Positions 1-13,659 of a stretch of DNA of 64,000 nt are shown here, in pieces (positions within the stretch are counted from its first letter, which is position 1; each line of letters opens with the position of its first letter). The notes beneath the pieces were generated by a model that did not search any database, was not told the origin of the DNA, and saw only the letters and a program-made list of their open reading frames with translations. The DNA is from Delphinapterus leucas (taxonomy: Eukaryota > Chordata > Mammalia > Artiodactyla > Monodontidae). The translations under genes were made by a program, and so were the position numbers. Location of the stretch: positions 7,850,665-7,914,664 of the forward strand of contig NW_022098001.1 in the NCBI RefSeq assembly GCF_002288925.2. Reading direction: 5' to 3'.

Positions 1-579
1 CCAAGGGAGGTACCCAAGGCTGAAGGAAGTGGTCTCAGGAATAGCCTTCTAGAGTTCACTGTTGGGAACCAGCAGGGCCTTGGTCTCTGCCTGATTTAAG
101 ACTTGCTTAAGCCTGGAAGGTCTCAGATGTGAATATCTTCGCAGGCCATTCTGACAAGCATGTGTACTGCTGGGAAAATATGGTTTCTAAATCAGAGCCC
201 CCTGACTCTGCTGTAAGACTGTGGACTTGTTAGCATTTCTCACAACAGGACCCACAAAAGGATGATTCTATGGAATGTCCCATGGTAAACAGACTTCCTG
301 GGTAGATGAAAGTTAGCATGTTTCTTAATTGGAGAACTTTTCAGTATTTTTAATTTGCTTGTAAATTTCGAAGAGGAAAAGATGGTAAGATGGGTTTCCC
401 AAACTAATTTGATCATGGAACCCTTTCTTCTTGGGAAGAATTTCCAACTCCTCTGGCTCTTTTGCCTTCTTAACTCCTGGAGCTTCTGCCTTAAAGCCCC
501 TTCCTCACTTCTCAGGGGTGTGTAGAACCCTCTGTGGGATGTGGCCTCATTACCGGGTCCCTACTACTCAGGTAGGGGT

Positions 580-705
580 ATAAGATGAGGCTGTAAACTG
601 TACAAGGGCAGGGCCCATGCCTGTCTTGTTCTTCTCTCTGGCACATAGTTGAGTCTCAAATACTGCCTATTTGTGGAATGACTATTCATTGAATGAACGC
701 ATGAA
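580..705 (+). repeat. L2 LINE 3' end fragment
   Basis: Reads like the L2 3' terminus: a 'ctgtaaactgtacaagggcag' type core, then 'ctctggcacatagttg' and a 'tgaatgaacgcatg' tail. Eroded and short. Confidence 0.65.
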
Positions 706-3231
706 ATCCAGTTATGCCAAACTTCAGTTGCTGCCACAGATAGCACCTTGGGTGTTCAGAATTAAATACTCAACTGACGCACTCTTGTTGGAGGGAAGTG
801 ATTTCTGAGGTGATTTTGTATAGGACTAAGGATCAGGAGATGTGAGTGATTGTCCTAACTTGGTGTCTTTCTTTTTCACCTATCCAAAATGACCTCATAA
901 TAATCCTGCCCATCTTACTTCAAAACAGTCATGGAAATATAATAGTTTGCAAAAATTAAACTCTCCACACATATAAAATATGTTCTTAATGACTTCCTTA
1001 GGAATTAGTCCCAGCTATTAATGGTCTAGTAGGCCCTTCAGTATCTAGTCTGATCCTTCCTGAAAGGCATATGCTGGTTCCCAACAGTGAACTTCCTGGC
1101 ATATGACAGTAAAGGCTGCCCCCAAGTAGGTTTTGTAACCACAGGCTCTGCAAGTTTAAAGGGAAAAGAGAGATGGAGCAAGAATGGGATATTTTCTTCG
1201 ACTCTTTTATAGTGGGTGGTGTGTATTTTAAGCAGTTTCCCAAATAAGTAAAGTGTTTCTTCTGTGCTACTGCACCCCGGAAATGATGCGTTTTTGTGAA
1301 CGTTTTCGCCTGCCCTGCCCCACACCTACCCTGAACTTGTTCATCTGGAGGTGCCATGAGCTTGTTATTACTTGCGCATCTCATCCATCTGCACCTACCC
1401 TAAAGCGCTTCATTTTTATTTTTATATTTTGGAGAGTGTGCGTAGAAGGAAAAGCAAGCTACTTTGATGGAGAGGCATTGGGACTTAGATCAGATCCACA
1501 GCTGCAGTGACTAGGAAAGAGAGCTCATTTGTCCAGACTCTGCATTGTAAGTTATGTTTGATTTGGGGAGTTAAATTTAAACCTCATTACTACACATAAT
1601 GTATGAAAACATAGTGACCTTATTTGCTTAACCCTGAGTCATCAAACAGTCTATAAAGAGTTTATCTATTTCTTAAGCGTTTATGTGAACAGTCTTCAAC
1701 CAGCATAAGGATTAAACCACGTTTAGATTTAAACAAATCACTGTGTTGAAAAATGAAATTTTTTGAAATCAGGACTTTGGGAAATCTGAACTCTGGCCCT
1801 GTCTGCCCTGTGCCCTGGGAGAGAAAAAGAGACTTGGAAGTTCGTGCCATTTGCCAAGTGGTTCAAGAGGCCCCGCTGTCCCAGATGACAGCTGGCACAC
1901 ACAGACATGCCACTTGCTCTAACTTTATTTTTTCCTGGTAAGGAAATAGCAACTATATTTGCCAGCCTCCTTCTTCTTTGCAGGAAGGCAGCAAGGCGTT
2001 TGCATAGTGATTCTGGTATTTTTAGTCATTTCTTCAGTGTCAATTGCTACTATCAGAGAGTAAGAAGGAGCCTGTTTACAAGGAGACCGTAGAAAATCCA
2101 GGAAAAAATAATAATTACGGTAATTTTGGCTAATGAGTACAACGTCAGCTCTAGATGAAATTTCTTTAAGGGAGTTAGTCTAGTACGCCGGGCACATTCA
2201 ACTGTTCGGAGCACTCGATTGGAGAAATGAATAATATAGGAGAACCAATAAATGTTGCTTTGGCTATTCCAAAGCAGTTTAGTATCTGCACAGAAACAGT
2301 GATGATTGTGATGTCCTGTTGGAGAGCATAGGGCCACACAGCAGGTTTCCAAAACCCAAAACTTTCTCTCTGAAATGTATGACCACAAAGGATGCATTTC
2401 TGGGATCTGCTGTCTCCTGGCTTGTTCAAATAACGATGATGTTAAGAACCTTCCAGGGCTACAGGACTCCTCTCCACACTCAGTGACAAGGACAACAGAA
2501 GCCTCATCAATCAGCCAGTGACCTTCCTTCCCATTATTTGGATTCTATTCCTGGGCTGCTGGCTCTTCATCAGTGCTTATCTGCTCTCCCTTCAGCTCAG
2601 ATGGCCGGTGTTACCCAGAGTCCTGCAAATGGCTCAGCCTTGGTTAATTAGGTTATCTGATATTTTCTTTCTGCCGGTGGCTAATTTTGTTCGAGATTTC
2701 ACCATGCTTCTAAATTTATATATATAAACAAACAGGGACACACCTTTCTTCAAGTCATTTATTAGAATCAAAATTAGGAAGAGTTTTTAACCTTCGCACA
2801 GTTGAGCCGACGGAAGTAGCTATTGGAGATAGGTGTTGAAGATGTTCACAAGTGTCTCCACAGAAGAGGGAATTCACATTCCCTTCCCGTCATGCCTGCG
2901 TGTTTCAGATTTGTCACGCTGAGGGTCAATGAGTGAACGTGTGTCAGTCAGAGGACAGCATGCCTAGGTCATTTTCCAGGGGAAAGGAAAATGGCCTTCC
3001 TCTCTTAGGTTTTGGAGATCTCTAGAGTATTTAGTGCGAGGTTCACTTCAAAGCTCACAGGTGGTATATTAGAATTCATTTTCTCTACGAAGAGAAAGAA
3101 CCAGATCAATCAGAACATCACTGATAGGCTGTTTGAAATATCAGAAAACATTAATCTTAGGAACTTTAACAAATTGGATATAGGACTTTAATACGGACAA
3201 TATTGTTATGAGATACTTGGGATGTGGACGT

Positions 3232-3550
3232 TGTATTAGTGTCCTATTGCCGCTGTGACAAGTCACCACAAATCGAGTGCCCGAAACAACAAATCTGTTA
3301 TCTTACTGTTCTGGAGGTCAGAAGCCTAAAATAGGTCAGCGAGGCAGAGTTCCCTTATGGACACTTTAGAGGAGAACCTGTTTTCTCACCTCTTGTAGCT
3401 ACTAGAGGTCGCCCACGTCACTCCAGACGCTGCTTCCGTTATTACATCTTCTCCTCTGAATCCAGCCTTCCTGCCTCCCCCTCATCATGGCATGGGGCCC
3501 ACCTGGGTCATCCAGGATAAGCTTCCCGTCTCCAGATTCTTATTTTAATC
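3232..3550 (+). mobile_element. MLT1-type MaLR solo LTR (partial)
   Basis: Begins ttgtattagtgtcctattgc and continues with the typical 'ttatcttactgttctggagg' segment, then a pyrimidine-rich middle and 'gggcccacctgggtcatcca', all hallmarks of MLT1 LTRs (ERVL-MaLR). The 3' third is degraded or missing. No internal retroviral sequence remains. Confidence 0.8.
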
Positions 3551-4639
3551 ATGTCTGCAATGCCTTGTTTGCCATATAAGGCATATATGCACATATATAT
3601 GCATACACTCTGCCCTCGACTGTAGGCGGAGGTCTTTATGCGAGAACTAACGGGATCTTTAGGACTAGTGACGTGTGCTCTGTAAGAACTGAACAGTAAA
3701 TGAGGTTAATGCTACATAGCAGAGGAAAGGAGCAAAGGATGCTGTAGGAGAGATCTGTATGCTAAGCAAATTATCCTTCAGCTATTGTTTGAAATGACCT
3801 CTTAATCCTTATTTCAAGTCAGTCTGGCACTAATTGAAATGGCTGTTTCCAGGGCGCCCTATGCTTAACCAAGGGAGTTTTCTTTAAGCTCTTCACCTGC
3901 TCACTTGCTGTTCGTTCGAGTTGAGGTGTCAGGCTCATCATCTCCCACAGGAACGCTGGGTTTGGAGGACACTTTCTCTCCTCATTCCTACCCCTCGCCC
4001 GCATGTACACCCCCTGTCTCTTCAGAGCAGGGAATTTCCATACAGTTTTACAAGAAAATTGTATTCTGAACATGAACAAAGATTCCAGGGGCCTCTGACT
4101 TTTCACGAAGGAAAGAAAAATTTTTTTCATCATGCCTTTTAATAAGGAATCCATAATATGCAGTCTGATGTAGTCTTGGTATGATAGGTTTTCGTACATG
4201 TTGGGGTTTGACATGGCTGGAGACCCTAGTAATCCTCACTGCCAAGGATAGCGGTGAGCCTTTTCCCATCCCATCTCCAGAATGGTGTGTCTGTCCCTCA
4301 GTTTAGTGTAGCAGCTGCAGGAGCAGCTAATATTAATGAAGTTCCTTGGATCGATACCAGGGTGCTAGGTAAGAAAGGACTTTATCACCCTGCCCAGTCT
4401 GAAAATAGAATTCGCACACTGCTGTTTGTTCCTCTCCTTGGATATGATGTAAGTACCGCTTGCATGGAGCAGCCCGTGTCAGGGTATCGTATTATACACC
4501 TCCTTCCTGAAGGTTGGGACCAGAGGACGATACGGATCTGTCTGCTCCCAGGCTCATCCTCTACACCCTGACAAGAATCCTGACAGTTAAGCTTGGCCTG
4601 GTGTCTTCGCAGGCCTGCTTTCCCTGTGGGAGGCAGTCT

Positions 4640-4810
4640 CTGTGAGTAGCAGGCTCCATCATGCAAGGTGGTAAGTCTCCTGGTGTAGTAAAGAGTTCTT
4701 GATTTCAAGTTCAAACAGCCTGGGTTTAAATCCTGACACAGCCACTCACTAACCATGGTTTTGTAAAGTTTCTCACTTTCTCTTACTATCTGTTTCTTTG
4801 TATGAAAGAT
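4640..4810 (+). repeat. MIR SINE
   Basis: Contains the MIR core pattern: 'cctgggtttaaatcctg', 'cagccactcactaacc' and the 'aagtttctcactttctctta' section. Eroded, as expected for a repeat that predates the placental radiation. Confidence 0.7.
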
Positions 4811-5194
4811 AGAGGTGGTGAAATCCACACTGCAAAGCCACTGGGAGGGTGAGATGGGGTGTTACGTACGAAGCACCTAGCATCACAGTGCTGTGCTCCA
4901 TAGATGGCAGCTAATGATATTAACAACACGCTGTTAGCTTGTCCATTAAAAGAAATGTCTTTCGACCCCCTGTTCCCCTGCCAACAACTGCCCTGTTTTC
5001 TTGCACCCCTTTTGAGTAGCTCTTGCAACAAGGGCCCATATTCAGTGGCTCCAACCTCCCTCCTTACATTTGCTCCTAAGACCACTCCAGCAGGTTTGGC
5101 CCACCTTTCTAACGCTCCGTTTCTTGTCAGGTCAGCAGTGGCCAGAGCATTTACCCATGGTGGTGACCAATCAGTGGCATTTGATAGACGAGGT

Positions 5195-6515
5195 ATCTTC
5201 TTCCTACTTGATGTGATTTTCCCCTTGGCTTCAGGACAACACACTTCCTTGGCTTCCTCCTGTCTCACTGGCTGCTCCTTCTCTGTCTCTGTGGCTGAGG
5301 TTCCTGATCTTTAGACATTGTGGGCACCCAGGACTCAGTAATTGTTCCTCTTTTCTATCAATATTTATTCCCTCGATGATCCCATCCAGTACTCTGGCTT
5401 TGAATAGCATCTTTGCCAGTGAGTCCCAAATATATATTACTAGCCCTAAACTCCAAATTCCTCATATCCAGCTGCCTCCTGGACTCTCCACTTGAATATC
5501 TAGTAGGCATCTCTAGCACTGTATAATAGTCAGGGTTCTCCAGAGAAACAGAACCAATAGGATGGATGAATGTATGCATATATTATAAGGATGATGGATA
5601 CAGGCAAGTCCCAAGATACCTGCAAGATGAGTCAGCAAACTGGAGACCTAGGAGGGCTGATGGCTTGGTTCCAGTCAGAGGCAGAAGGCCTGAGAACCGG
5701 GAGAACCAATGGTTTAGTTCTTGTCTGAAGGCCAGTGGGCTTAAGACCTAGGAAGAGCTGATATTTCAGTATGAGTGTAAAGGCAGGAAAAAAAAAGCCC
5801 ATGTCCCAGTTCGAAAGCAGTCAAGCAGGGAGAATGTTGTCTTACTCGAGGGAGAGTCAGCTTTTTGTTCTATTCAGGTCATCAGTGGATTGGATGAGGC
5901 CCACCCACATTGGGAAGGGCAGTCTGCTTTACTCAGGCTGCCAATTCAAATGTTAGTTTCATACAGTAAAACCCAGAATAGTGTTTGACCAAATACCTGG
6001 GGACCCTGTGGCCCAGCCAAACTGACACATAAAATTAATCATCTCACACAGCATGTCCAGAAATTGGACTCCTGATCTTTTGGACAAAAGTTACTCTACC
6101 TACACCTTCCCCTGTCATTGCTTGTCAACTGCATCCTTCCAGTTCGTCTCAAGTCAAAAACCTTGGCGTCATCCTTGACTCTTCTCTTCCACTCATGCCT
6201 CACAGACAACTTGTCAGAAAATTCTGTTTACCTTCAAAACATATCCAGAATTCAACCACAGCTGGCCACTTCCATTGCTAATAGCCTAGTGTGAGCCACC
6301 ATCATTGCTCATGGGGACCTATTGTGGACGCCATATTTGAGATTGCTGCCGCCAGCACCCTTGCTCTCCTTTGCTGTGATTTTATCCCTAAGCACTCCTC
6401 ACCTCTTATATACCATATAATTTCCTTATTTGTTATGACTGTCGTTTTTCTGTCTGCCTCGGGTAGAATTCCTAGAACAGTGCCTGAGATGATGTATACT
6501 TGCAGTAAATGATTT
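5195..6515 (+). mobile_element. L2 LINE fragment, interrupted by an LTR
   Basis: Two L2-like blocks flank an LTR. The first (about 5195-5519) reads through 'ctccaaattcctcatatcca' and 'tagtaggcatctctagcac'. The second (about 6051-6515) resumes with 'catgtccagaaattggactc' and 'ctcctgatcttttgg', which follow directly in the L2 3' region, and runs on through 'atccttgactcttctcttcc' to a 3' end near 'gtgcctgagatgatgta'. The continuity across the LTR shows the L2 was in place first. Confidence 0.75.
5520..6050 (+). mobile_element. Ancient solo LTR nested in L2
   Basis: Starts tgtataatagtcagggttct with 'ccagagaaacagaaccaata', has the repeated 'ctgatggcttggttccagtc' and 'gagctgatatttcagt' modules, 'tggatgaggcccacccacat' and 'tggcccagccaaactgacac', and ends ...cacaca. 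This is a widespread mammalian LTR type (ERVL or MaLR group). I am not sure of the exact family name. No coding sequence of the parent element is present. Confidence 0.75.
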
Positions 6516-6524
6516 TGGTTGAAT

Positions 6525-6610
6525 TGCCACTGTAGAGACGAGAAAACCGAGGCTTAAAGGAATTGAGTAATTTGCCAGGGTGACACCATTAGTAGTAGTA
6601 AAGCTATTCT
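6525..6610 (-). repeat. MIR fragment
   Basis: The 'gaaaaccgaggcttaaagga' and 'gtaatttgccagggtgacac' motifs are the reverse orientation of the MIR 3' half. Short and degraded. Confidence 0.5.
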
Positions 6611-7144
6611 AAAACAGTACTTAACAGAGTCACAGGCAAGAAGCACTGAGGTTAGCTAAGTTTCTGCAAATGATGGTTGGACACCTATTTTCCATTTTTT
6701 AATTAAAAGTAGACCGTATCCAGATAGCAGTGTCTATAGACCAGTGCTAATTTCCATGATTATGCTTGACCGTAGGAAAATGTTTATTCTCTTATTCTTA
6801 TCTCATTGCCTTTCAGTCATCTGATAAAATCTCCTTGCTGTGAAATATTTCCACCTTTTAGACACTAATAGATTAACATTGTGTCCCCCACCCTTAAGAA
6901 GCCAAGCCAGCCGTCACTTACTTATAAGAGCTTTCCTTGTAAGGTAATCCTTTTATCTTCTTATAATACTTACAGTGGGATTAAATTATTTCTCGAGAGC
7001 AAAATGGAGTTTTTCTTAACTATATCTTTGTATCATCATCCACAAATATGAGGTGAGCAGTTACTCTCTGTGGCTCCATGATGGGGCTGGGGAACTAAAG
7101 AGGCTCCCAGGAAATTCTGGTCTGTTAGGGGAAATGTGTATGCA

Positions 7145-7545
7145 TTAGTTGGAATCTTGATTCCACTGCTTTAACAGAGACTAAATAATAGTGGCTTAAA
7201 ACAGATAGAAGGAATTCCTTTCACCATCACACCCCCAGCCCATCTCTCTCTCTCCTCCCCCAGCTGATAAGCAATCAAGAGAGAGAAGGTTGTCTCCCAA
7301 GGTTATTTGGGCCCCAACTCCTTCCGCACCATCCCCTATTGTGTTGTTCTCAAGATGGCAGAATTTGGCTCCCACCCCCGCCTATACGTTTCAGGCCCTA
7401 GGAAGGGGGGAGTAGGAAATGTGAGCAAATGGATACCTTTTAAGGACACGACCCAGAACCTGCACATCTCACTTCTACTCATATCCCATTGGACAGAACT
7501 TAGTCACATGACCATACTTAAGCCAAGCCAAGAAACATAGTCTGT
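7145..7545. repeat. Ancient interspersed repeat, family unassigned
   Basis: Contains 'cattggacagaacttagtca' followed by 'catgaccatacttaagccaa' and an upstream 'aataatagtggcttaaaaca', a pattern I associate with an old widespread mammalian repeat. I cannot name the family with confidence. A consensus search would settle class and limits. Confidence 0.4.
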
Positions 7546-7654
7546 AGGGTAGCCATATGCCCAGCTTGGGGGATCCTAGTGCTAAAAGGAAGGAGAGATT
7601 GACTGTTGGGAGACAAATAAAAGCCCTTGCTTGGACATATCTGTAAATATTTCT

Positions 7655-7757
7655 GTCACCAACTAAATAATAAGGTCTTAAAGGGCAGGGCTGCATCTTA
7701 CACTCTCAGCACCTTGCACATGGTGGGTATTCAATAAATATTTGTTGATTGGGTGAT
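7655..7757 (+). repeat. L2 LINE 3' end fragment
   Basis: A textbook L2 tail: 'aaagggcagggctgcatctt', then 'cagcaccttgcacatggtgg' and 'gtattcaataaatatttgtt'. Only the terminal 100 bp or so are preserved. Confidence 0.75.
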
Positions 7758-10633
7758 TTGGTTCATGCACTTTCATCCAAGAGATTTTTGTGGAGAGTTT
7801 TTATTATAATGCCCGAAACAAACACTATTCAATCCCAGGGTAAATACTGCAGGGAAATAAATGTCAAAAGGCAACATGGTCATAGATTGGCTCTCTACAC
7901 TTACACACCCCTTCACGCCAAGCTAGAGGGGCTGTCTATTGTAAAACAGATGCAAAAGATAGACTCGGACTACAAAGGACTCATGTTCCAGCTGAGAGGC
8001 TGCTTCATTAATGTACCCAGAGATCAAGCGCAGATTTGCTGACCTAATTTTGGGAACAGAAAGCCAGAGGTAAATGTGGTTTCATGGCATACTGCGTTCC
8101 TTTCTTAATTCATCATGCTTCATGGGAACCAGGATCCCAGACTTCCCCTCCCCCAGATAGCAGTTAAGCTGGTAGAATTGTTCCCTCTAGTCCACAAGGA
8201 AATGAAAACGGATCCTGCTGGGGGAAGTAAATAGAGCAGCAGTAAAGTGCTCTCTCCTCCTGAATCTGAACATCTGTTCAAACTTTTCACAGCTCCCATG
8301 AGGAAGGGGACAAAACACAAGGCTTCGAGCTATCAAGGAAAAACCTCATCTCCTAGCACTCTGCTAACGATTTATACTCATTTGACCTGAACTGGGCTGG
8401 GTTTATCTCTATGATGCCTTTGAAGGAAGGCCAAGCTGGGTAAATAAATAGGGTCAACAATAGTATAAGGGGTGATGTTTATCATATTCATGAGAGCAAA
8501 CATTTGCAGGAGTTAAGTTCATGAACGGCTGAATTTAAATGACTGCTGTTTATGCCAAATGAGACACAGATTCAGTAGCAGAGGGCACAACCGCACCTCA
8601 GCGTGAAGCTTACAGTTAAGATAAAGTTGAGTTGCTCTGTGGACTTGAAAAAAACAGTCTATGCTCTACGGTTTTGGAATTTCACTGATGCACACTGGCC
8701 TTTCTTCATTTATCTGAATTAGCAAGAAGTAGACTGCATCTCGTTAAGTTACCCAGACGCTCTCCTGGAACCTCAGCTACCCTTAATCTGTCTGTCAGTT
8801 TGCATTTGTTTTAGGATGACTGGAGGTCCCGTCCCCCTTGTCTCGTCATCTACCTTTCCCAGAATATTTAGCAGTATGGCCTTTGGCCAGTTCTTTTCTT
8901 CTGCTAGCGTAGAAGGTTCCAAGTGCCTGGCTGGTCGGCTGGGCCCCCAGCTGGCTCTGTTTCCAGCTGCTTCAGGGCCCACTGGCCAGGAGGGAAAGCC
9001 GCAGTAATAAGCATTGTAAAACTAAAGTCGGTTGCTAGCCAGGCCAGCCAAGCAGTGTGGGAGGAGTGGAAAATCCAGGCTACATGTTCTTGTCATCACA
9101 AATTGTCAGTATCTGAGGTGTTCCACTGGGAGAAATGGGATGAGATGTTCTCTAACCAGACCTAATGTGTGTATTATCAGTCGGTAGCTCTTGGAGAATC
9201 ATGTCAGGACCAGGCTAAGGGGACTGAAGCCATAACCGTGGGTCAGCTTGTTTATGGGCCACCATCTTGACTAACTTCTTGAGGTCTAGTATGGCCTTGG
9301 AAATTCAGTATCAGAATGCAGGAATGGTTGCCCTTTATTGAATTACTAAGGGAGAGTAAGCATTGGGAACTGTTTAATCAGGGACCAGGCCATCCTCTCT
9401 CCTTTGATGTGGCCTACTGATGATACATTTTGATCCAGCATTCTGAGTGTCAGATTTTGCTACCCAAGTCAAGCTTTGGGGGTAGCTGTACATTTTCACG
9501 TCTTTCCATACAAGGGAAGGAAATAATAGTGGCTGTAACTCCTGGAAATTCAGGATTTGGGTGACCTGAAACTTTGATGACTTTTTCTGGTCTTCTAGGG
9601 GATGTATGTTTAGCTCCCCACTCCTTGCTTTCCAGAACTCTTTGTCTCATGGTTGAACTGAAATAAGAGTAGAAAAGAAAACATTGTTGTCCCTCACTGA
9701 GACTAGGGAGGTACCTGGTATTTTCTCAAGACCTACCTGGAATTCAGATGAGAGCTCCTTGGGGTGGGGGGGAGTGGGAATGGCATGTTGTCTTAATTTT
9801 ACTACTTACAATTTCTTCTATGTACCGGGGATTAAAGCCAAGTCTCTCCCCCCACTACTCCTTCACTTCCTGCTTCCTTCCCTGCCCTTTCCTCTCTCCC
9901 TCAGTTTCCTTGTCTTTAAAGACTCTGACAACCTTTCTGGCATGTTGCCTAGGCTTTCCAGCCAGAATCTTTATAAAAATTCCTTCTAGTCATTGGCATG
10001 GAAGCACTGTGTAAATCAGCAAGACACTTTGTTGTAAAACTTTCTCATTATCAACATTCACTACTGTTTCATTTTATGAATGCTTCTTTGTCTTCCAAAA
10101 AGCATTTCAGATTAAGCAATGCTGTTATTGAAAACGTGGGTGGTTTCTGCTTGTATGCTTGGTCGAATTGCAGATGGTTGCCGTGAACATTACAATGCCA
10201 GGTTCCTATAGGTGAGTTACAAATATGTATGAAGTAGGTAAGAGACGGAAGAGGAGATTCAGCCTCCTTCTTATCCAGCGAGTCACTGGATTTATTCTTC
10301 CGAGGTAAAAGAGCTCTGAGACCTACGTGTGGCTCAACTACCTGATTTAATTGGGGCAGAGCTTTTTCCTATTGTTGGATGCACAGAATCAAATCCAATT
10401 ACCAAAAGAAAAAGTGTTTTGCACGCCCTGTGTGCCAGCACTACGCTGAGCACTAGAGATACGCAGATCTGTAAGGACCAGCCTTGCTGTTGCGGTGTTC
10501 ATAATTCCTCCAGGGAGCTTTCATCTGTCAACAGCAGCTCTCTTGTAAGGTAGTAAGCACAATTGCAAAGATACGTGCTAGAGACACATGGTGAGGGATG
10601 CGGTGGGGTAGAGTGAGTGGGTTGTCACATACC

Positions 10634-10812
10634 TGGTGGGTAAGAGCACCTGGTCTTTGATAGCAGATGTATGGGGTTAAATCCTGGATCTGTCCTTATT
10701 AACTGGGTAAACAAGTTAGTCAGTGAATTAACACCTGACTTTCATTATTACTGGGATTAAAAGGAATACTGGGATGGTATATAGTGTCCTCCAGATAGTG
10801 TCTGACACCTAG
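10634..10812 (+). repeat. MIR SINE
   Basis: Shows the MIR order 'gtaagagcacctggtctttg', 'ggttaaatcctggatctgtc' and 'gggtaaacaagttagtcagt', then a 3' part with 'agtgtctgacacctagagca'. Confidence 0.65.
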
Positions 10813-10974
10813 AGCATGCTCCGTGGATGACCGTTTGTAACTGGAGAGTAATCAGTTGGCTCGGGTTTTATCGGGCGGACATCTGGGCGGTATGAGGCAG
10901 GGTAGTGGGGCTGAGGCCACAGCAGGAGGCACCTATGGTGAGGCAAGAGCTCAGGGCCACGTGAGAAGAGCCTG

Positions 10975-11110
10975 CGCCTCCCTAGGGTTGGGGCAGGAGT
11001 GAGTGGAGAGAGGGTCAAGAGCTTTAGAAAAGACAGGCTGGGACCAGATTGTGAAGTGATCTGTAATGTCAAACTGAAGGATTAGACTTGACATTAAAGA
11101 CAGTGGGGTG
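10975..11110 (-). repeat. Possible reverse-orientation L2 fragment
   Basis: The 'gaccagattgtgaagtgatc' to 'gacagtggggtgttattggt' segment resembles the reverse complement of L2 sequence. The match from memory is weak. Confidence 0.35.
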
Positions 11111-13659
11111 TTATTGGTGTTCGCCAGCAAGAAGGCAGCATAGAGATGTGAGTTTCAGAAAGTAGCTTTTCTGATATCCATATGGGGAATAGTCTAGAGG
11201 GAAAACTACTTAGGAAATGAATACGCTAGTGCAAGCAAGCATTGACGTTCTCGTTCACTCTGTCGGTACTCGGTGAAAGCCTGTGCATCTGAGCATTTTG
11301 CTGAGAACCAATGAAGGCAGAGTGTGGGCAAAGGATGGAAAAAGGGGAGACAGTGCCGTACATTTTTCCGAGATAAAATTGATAAAAACTGGTGACTGTC
11401 TGGAAGTGGAGGTGATGGAGAATGACAAGTGAGAAATAATTTCATGGGAAAATGAGATCTTTCAGACCATTGGAATTCAAAATACTTCATCAGCGACAGG
11501 AAAGAAAGAAAGAAAGACAGCCATTTCTCTTCTTGCCTTTCTCCTCCACTGCATCATATTCTCTGGGAAAAGAAATCACAGGGCCAGTAATGGCAAGCAC
11601 TCTCTGAGCAGTTGGTCCAGCAGCCTTCGGGGGTGAAATCATGCTCTGTGTTATCTTCCAGAGAGATAATGAAAATTGAGTGAACAGTGAGAAAGTAATG
11701 AACAGCTTTGGACAATATTCTCATGGTACCTTGAATGTTCAACTAATTTGCTTTTTAAAAGAGAGACCAGCACTTGACTTTGGAAAGTTGTTTTTCCCGT
11801 CAAAGTGGAAATGTTATGAGAGGCGATATTAGGTAATGGAAAACATGAGGTTATCTGATGAGAGGCTGAGGATGGGATCCAAAGGCCATCTTAGGTAAAC
11901 AGTAGGAGTGAGTGGTGATATGTAAATATTTACATGAAACCCAAGAGGAAACAAGGAGAGGAAAGCGAATTACAGCATGAGATGGCTTCTGCTTATTGGA
12001 AAGATGTTCATGAAGGAATAGCAGAATCTTCAAAAGAAGACAGAGACGTATGAATCTATTGCCTTTGACTTTGTTAATTCTTCCAGAAGTTACTAGCAGC
12101 ACCCTTATTGGAAAGACAGCTGTGTGGCAGGATTCATCGCCATGGGTAAATAAGAGTCAATAACTTACATATTAAATAGTAGAGATTCTAATGGGATACA
12201 GTTAATAACCATGAAAGAAAACACACTTTGTATAGTGTGTGTTTGAGCCAGATTCTTACCAGAATAATCTCATCAAGCCAGATTCTCGTCAGATGCATTT
12301 GTAACTAGTGAGAATTATTCTACAAACTGGGGTTCAAGTGAAATTGCATTCCTCCTAATTTTTACTTAAATCTTTGAAACTCTCATGCACCCCACTCTAT
12401 TAGCAGGCAGGCCAATGTGTCTCTCTTGATCTGAGCCCTTCTCTTAATTGTTCAGCACTCTCTAGGGCTCGTTCAGTCCAACAACAGCCCTTGACTTCCA
12501 CATGCCTCGCCTAGATTGCTGAGGCTTCATTGGTCCACCACGTACTTGCTTCTCACTGTCGCGCAGCGGTGATGTTGAAAACTGGCCCCATGCAGTCTGA
12601 CAGTCATTGCTGTCCATTGCTGCAGGGAATCCTAGCTGGTCCTGTTGGTCCCTCGGGCCAAGAGGGTATCCCAACCAAGAGGGTTCATCTATGCAGCCAC
12701 TTCTCAGAACACAGGTCAGCCCCAGTTGTGCTGAGTCAAAGCCTCTTAAGCATTTGCCACCTCATAGAGTCTTTTCCCCGAGGTCTTTCACCCAAATATT
12801 GGACCTGATTTTCTGTTAAGTCCTCAGAATGAAAGATCTTGAAACACTTCTTTCCATAGACAGTAGGGCCACTAGCCCTGCATTTATACTCATAAATGAG
12901 GCCACTTCAGATCTGATTTTTCCATTTGTGTTAATAAAAAAGAGGGGGAACACAAAGCTAATCTCTGACAGGTATCCTTTGATAAGACACTCAATATGTA
13001 TAGTGTGTTTAGGAATTATTTTGCTTTTATTCTCCCCATATCAGTTATAATTCCAGAATTCAAAGTAGTTCGAGCTGAGCTCACAATGGCATTAATCCAT
13101 TGGGAATCTCTTGCTGCTACTACTGTACATTTTCACTGGTTAAAACAATAACAGCAACAACTCTGGTTTACCATGTAGCCCTACATTCCCAAGACATATA
13201 CATATACTTACACACAACATAGAGGCCAAAAGGTACATGTTTAGCCACAAAAGGTTTGTTTCTTCCTCTTTTGCTGTTTACAAGGGTGTGTTGATCCTCA
13301 GTTGAAAGGGATTTCAGCCGAGAATAGCAGCTAGACAGTAATGTATTTCCCTAGCTTTTCAAAACCTGTTACCTCGTTTCTGCCAGCAAGACTTAGGATG
13401 TGAGGTACAGTCTAGAAAGTGGCTGCTGGAAGGGAAACCAGTTAAACAAAGAAAAAGAGATTTTTGAGAGAAAGAAGAGTATGGGGTGAATGGTAGACAA
13501 AAGAGGTGGTGAAGTTTGGTAGGCACTGTGCTTGAAAGCTCTGTGTTCCACTGTTAAATATGGACCTTGATGGCTGTTGGATTCATCTTTATCCAGAGGC
13601 AGCTGTGTCGGGCATTGTTGAGAGAGCATAGCTGGACAGGACAAACCAAGCTCTTATTT

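Noticed and set aside
998..1384. 128-codon minus-strand frame
   Set aside because: No recognisable motif, overlapped by another frame on the same strand and by one on the other strand, typical of chance in 64 kb of noncoding DNA.
12630..12680. Possible collagen-like stretch (GPVGPSGQEGIP) after a cag acceptor-like site
   Set aside because: Only four regular Gly-X-Y triplets, irregular on the left and followed by non-collagen sequence; no neighbouring collagen exons. Most likely chance.
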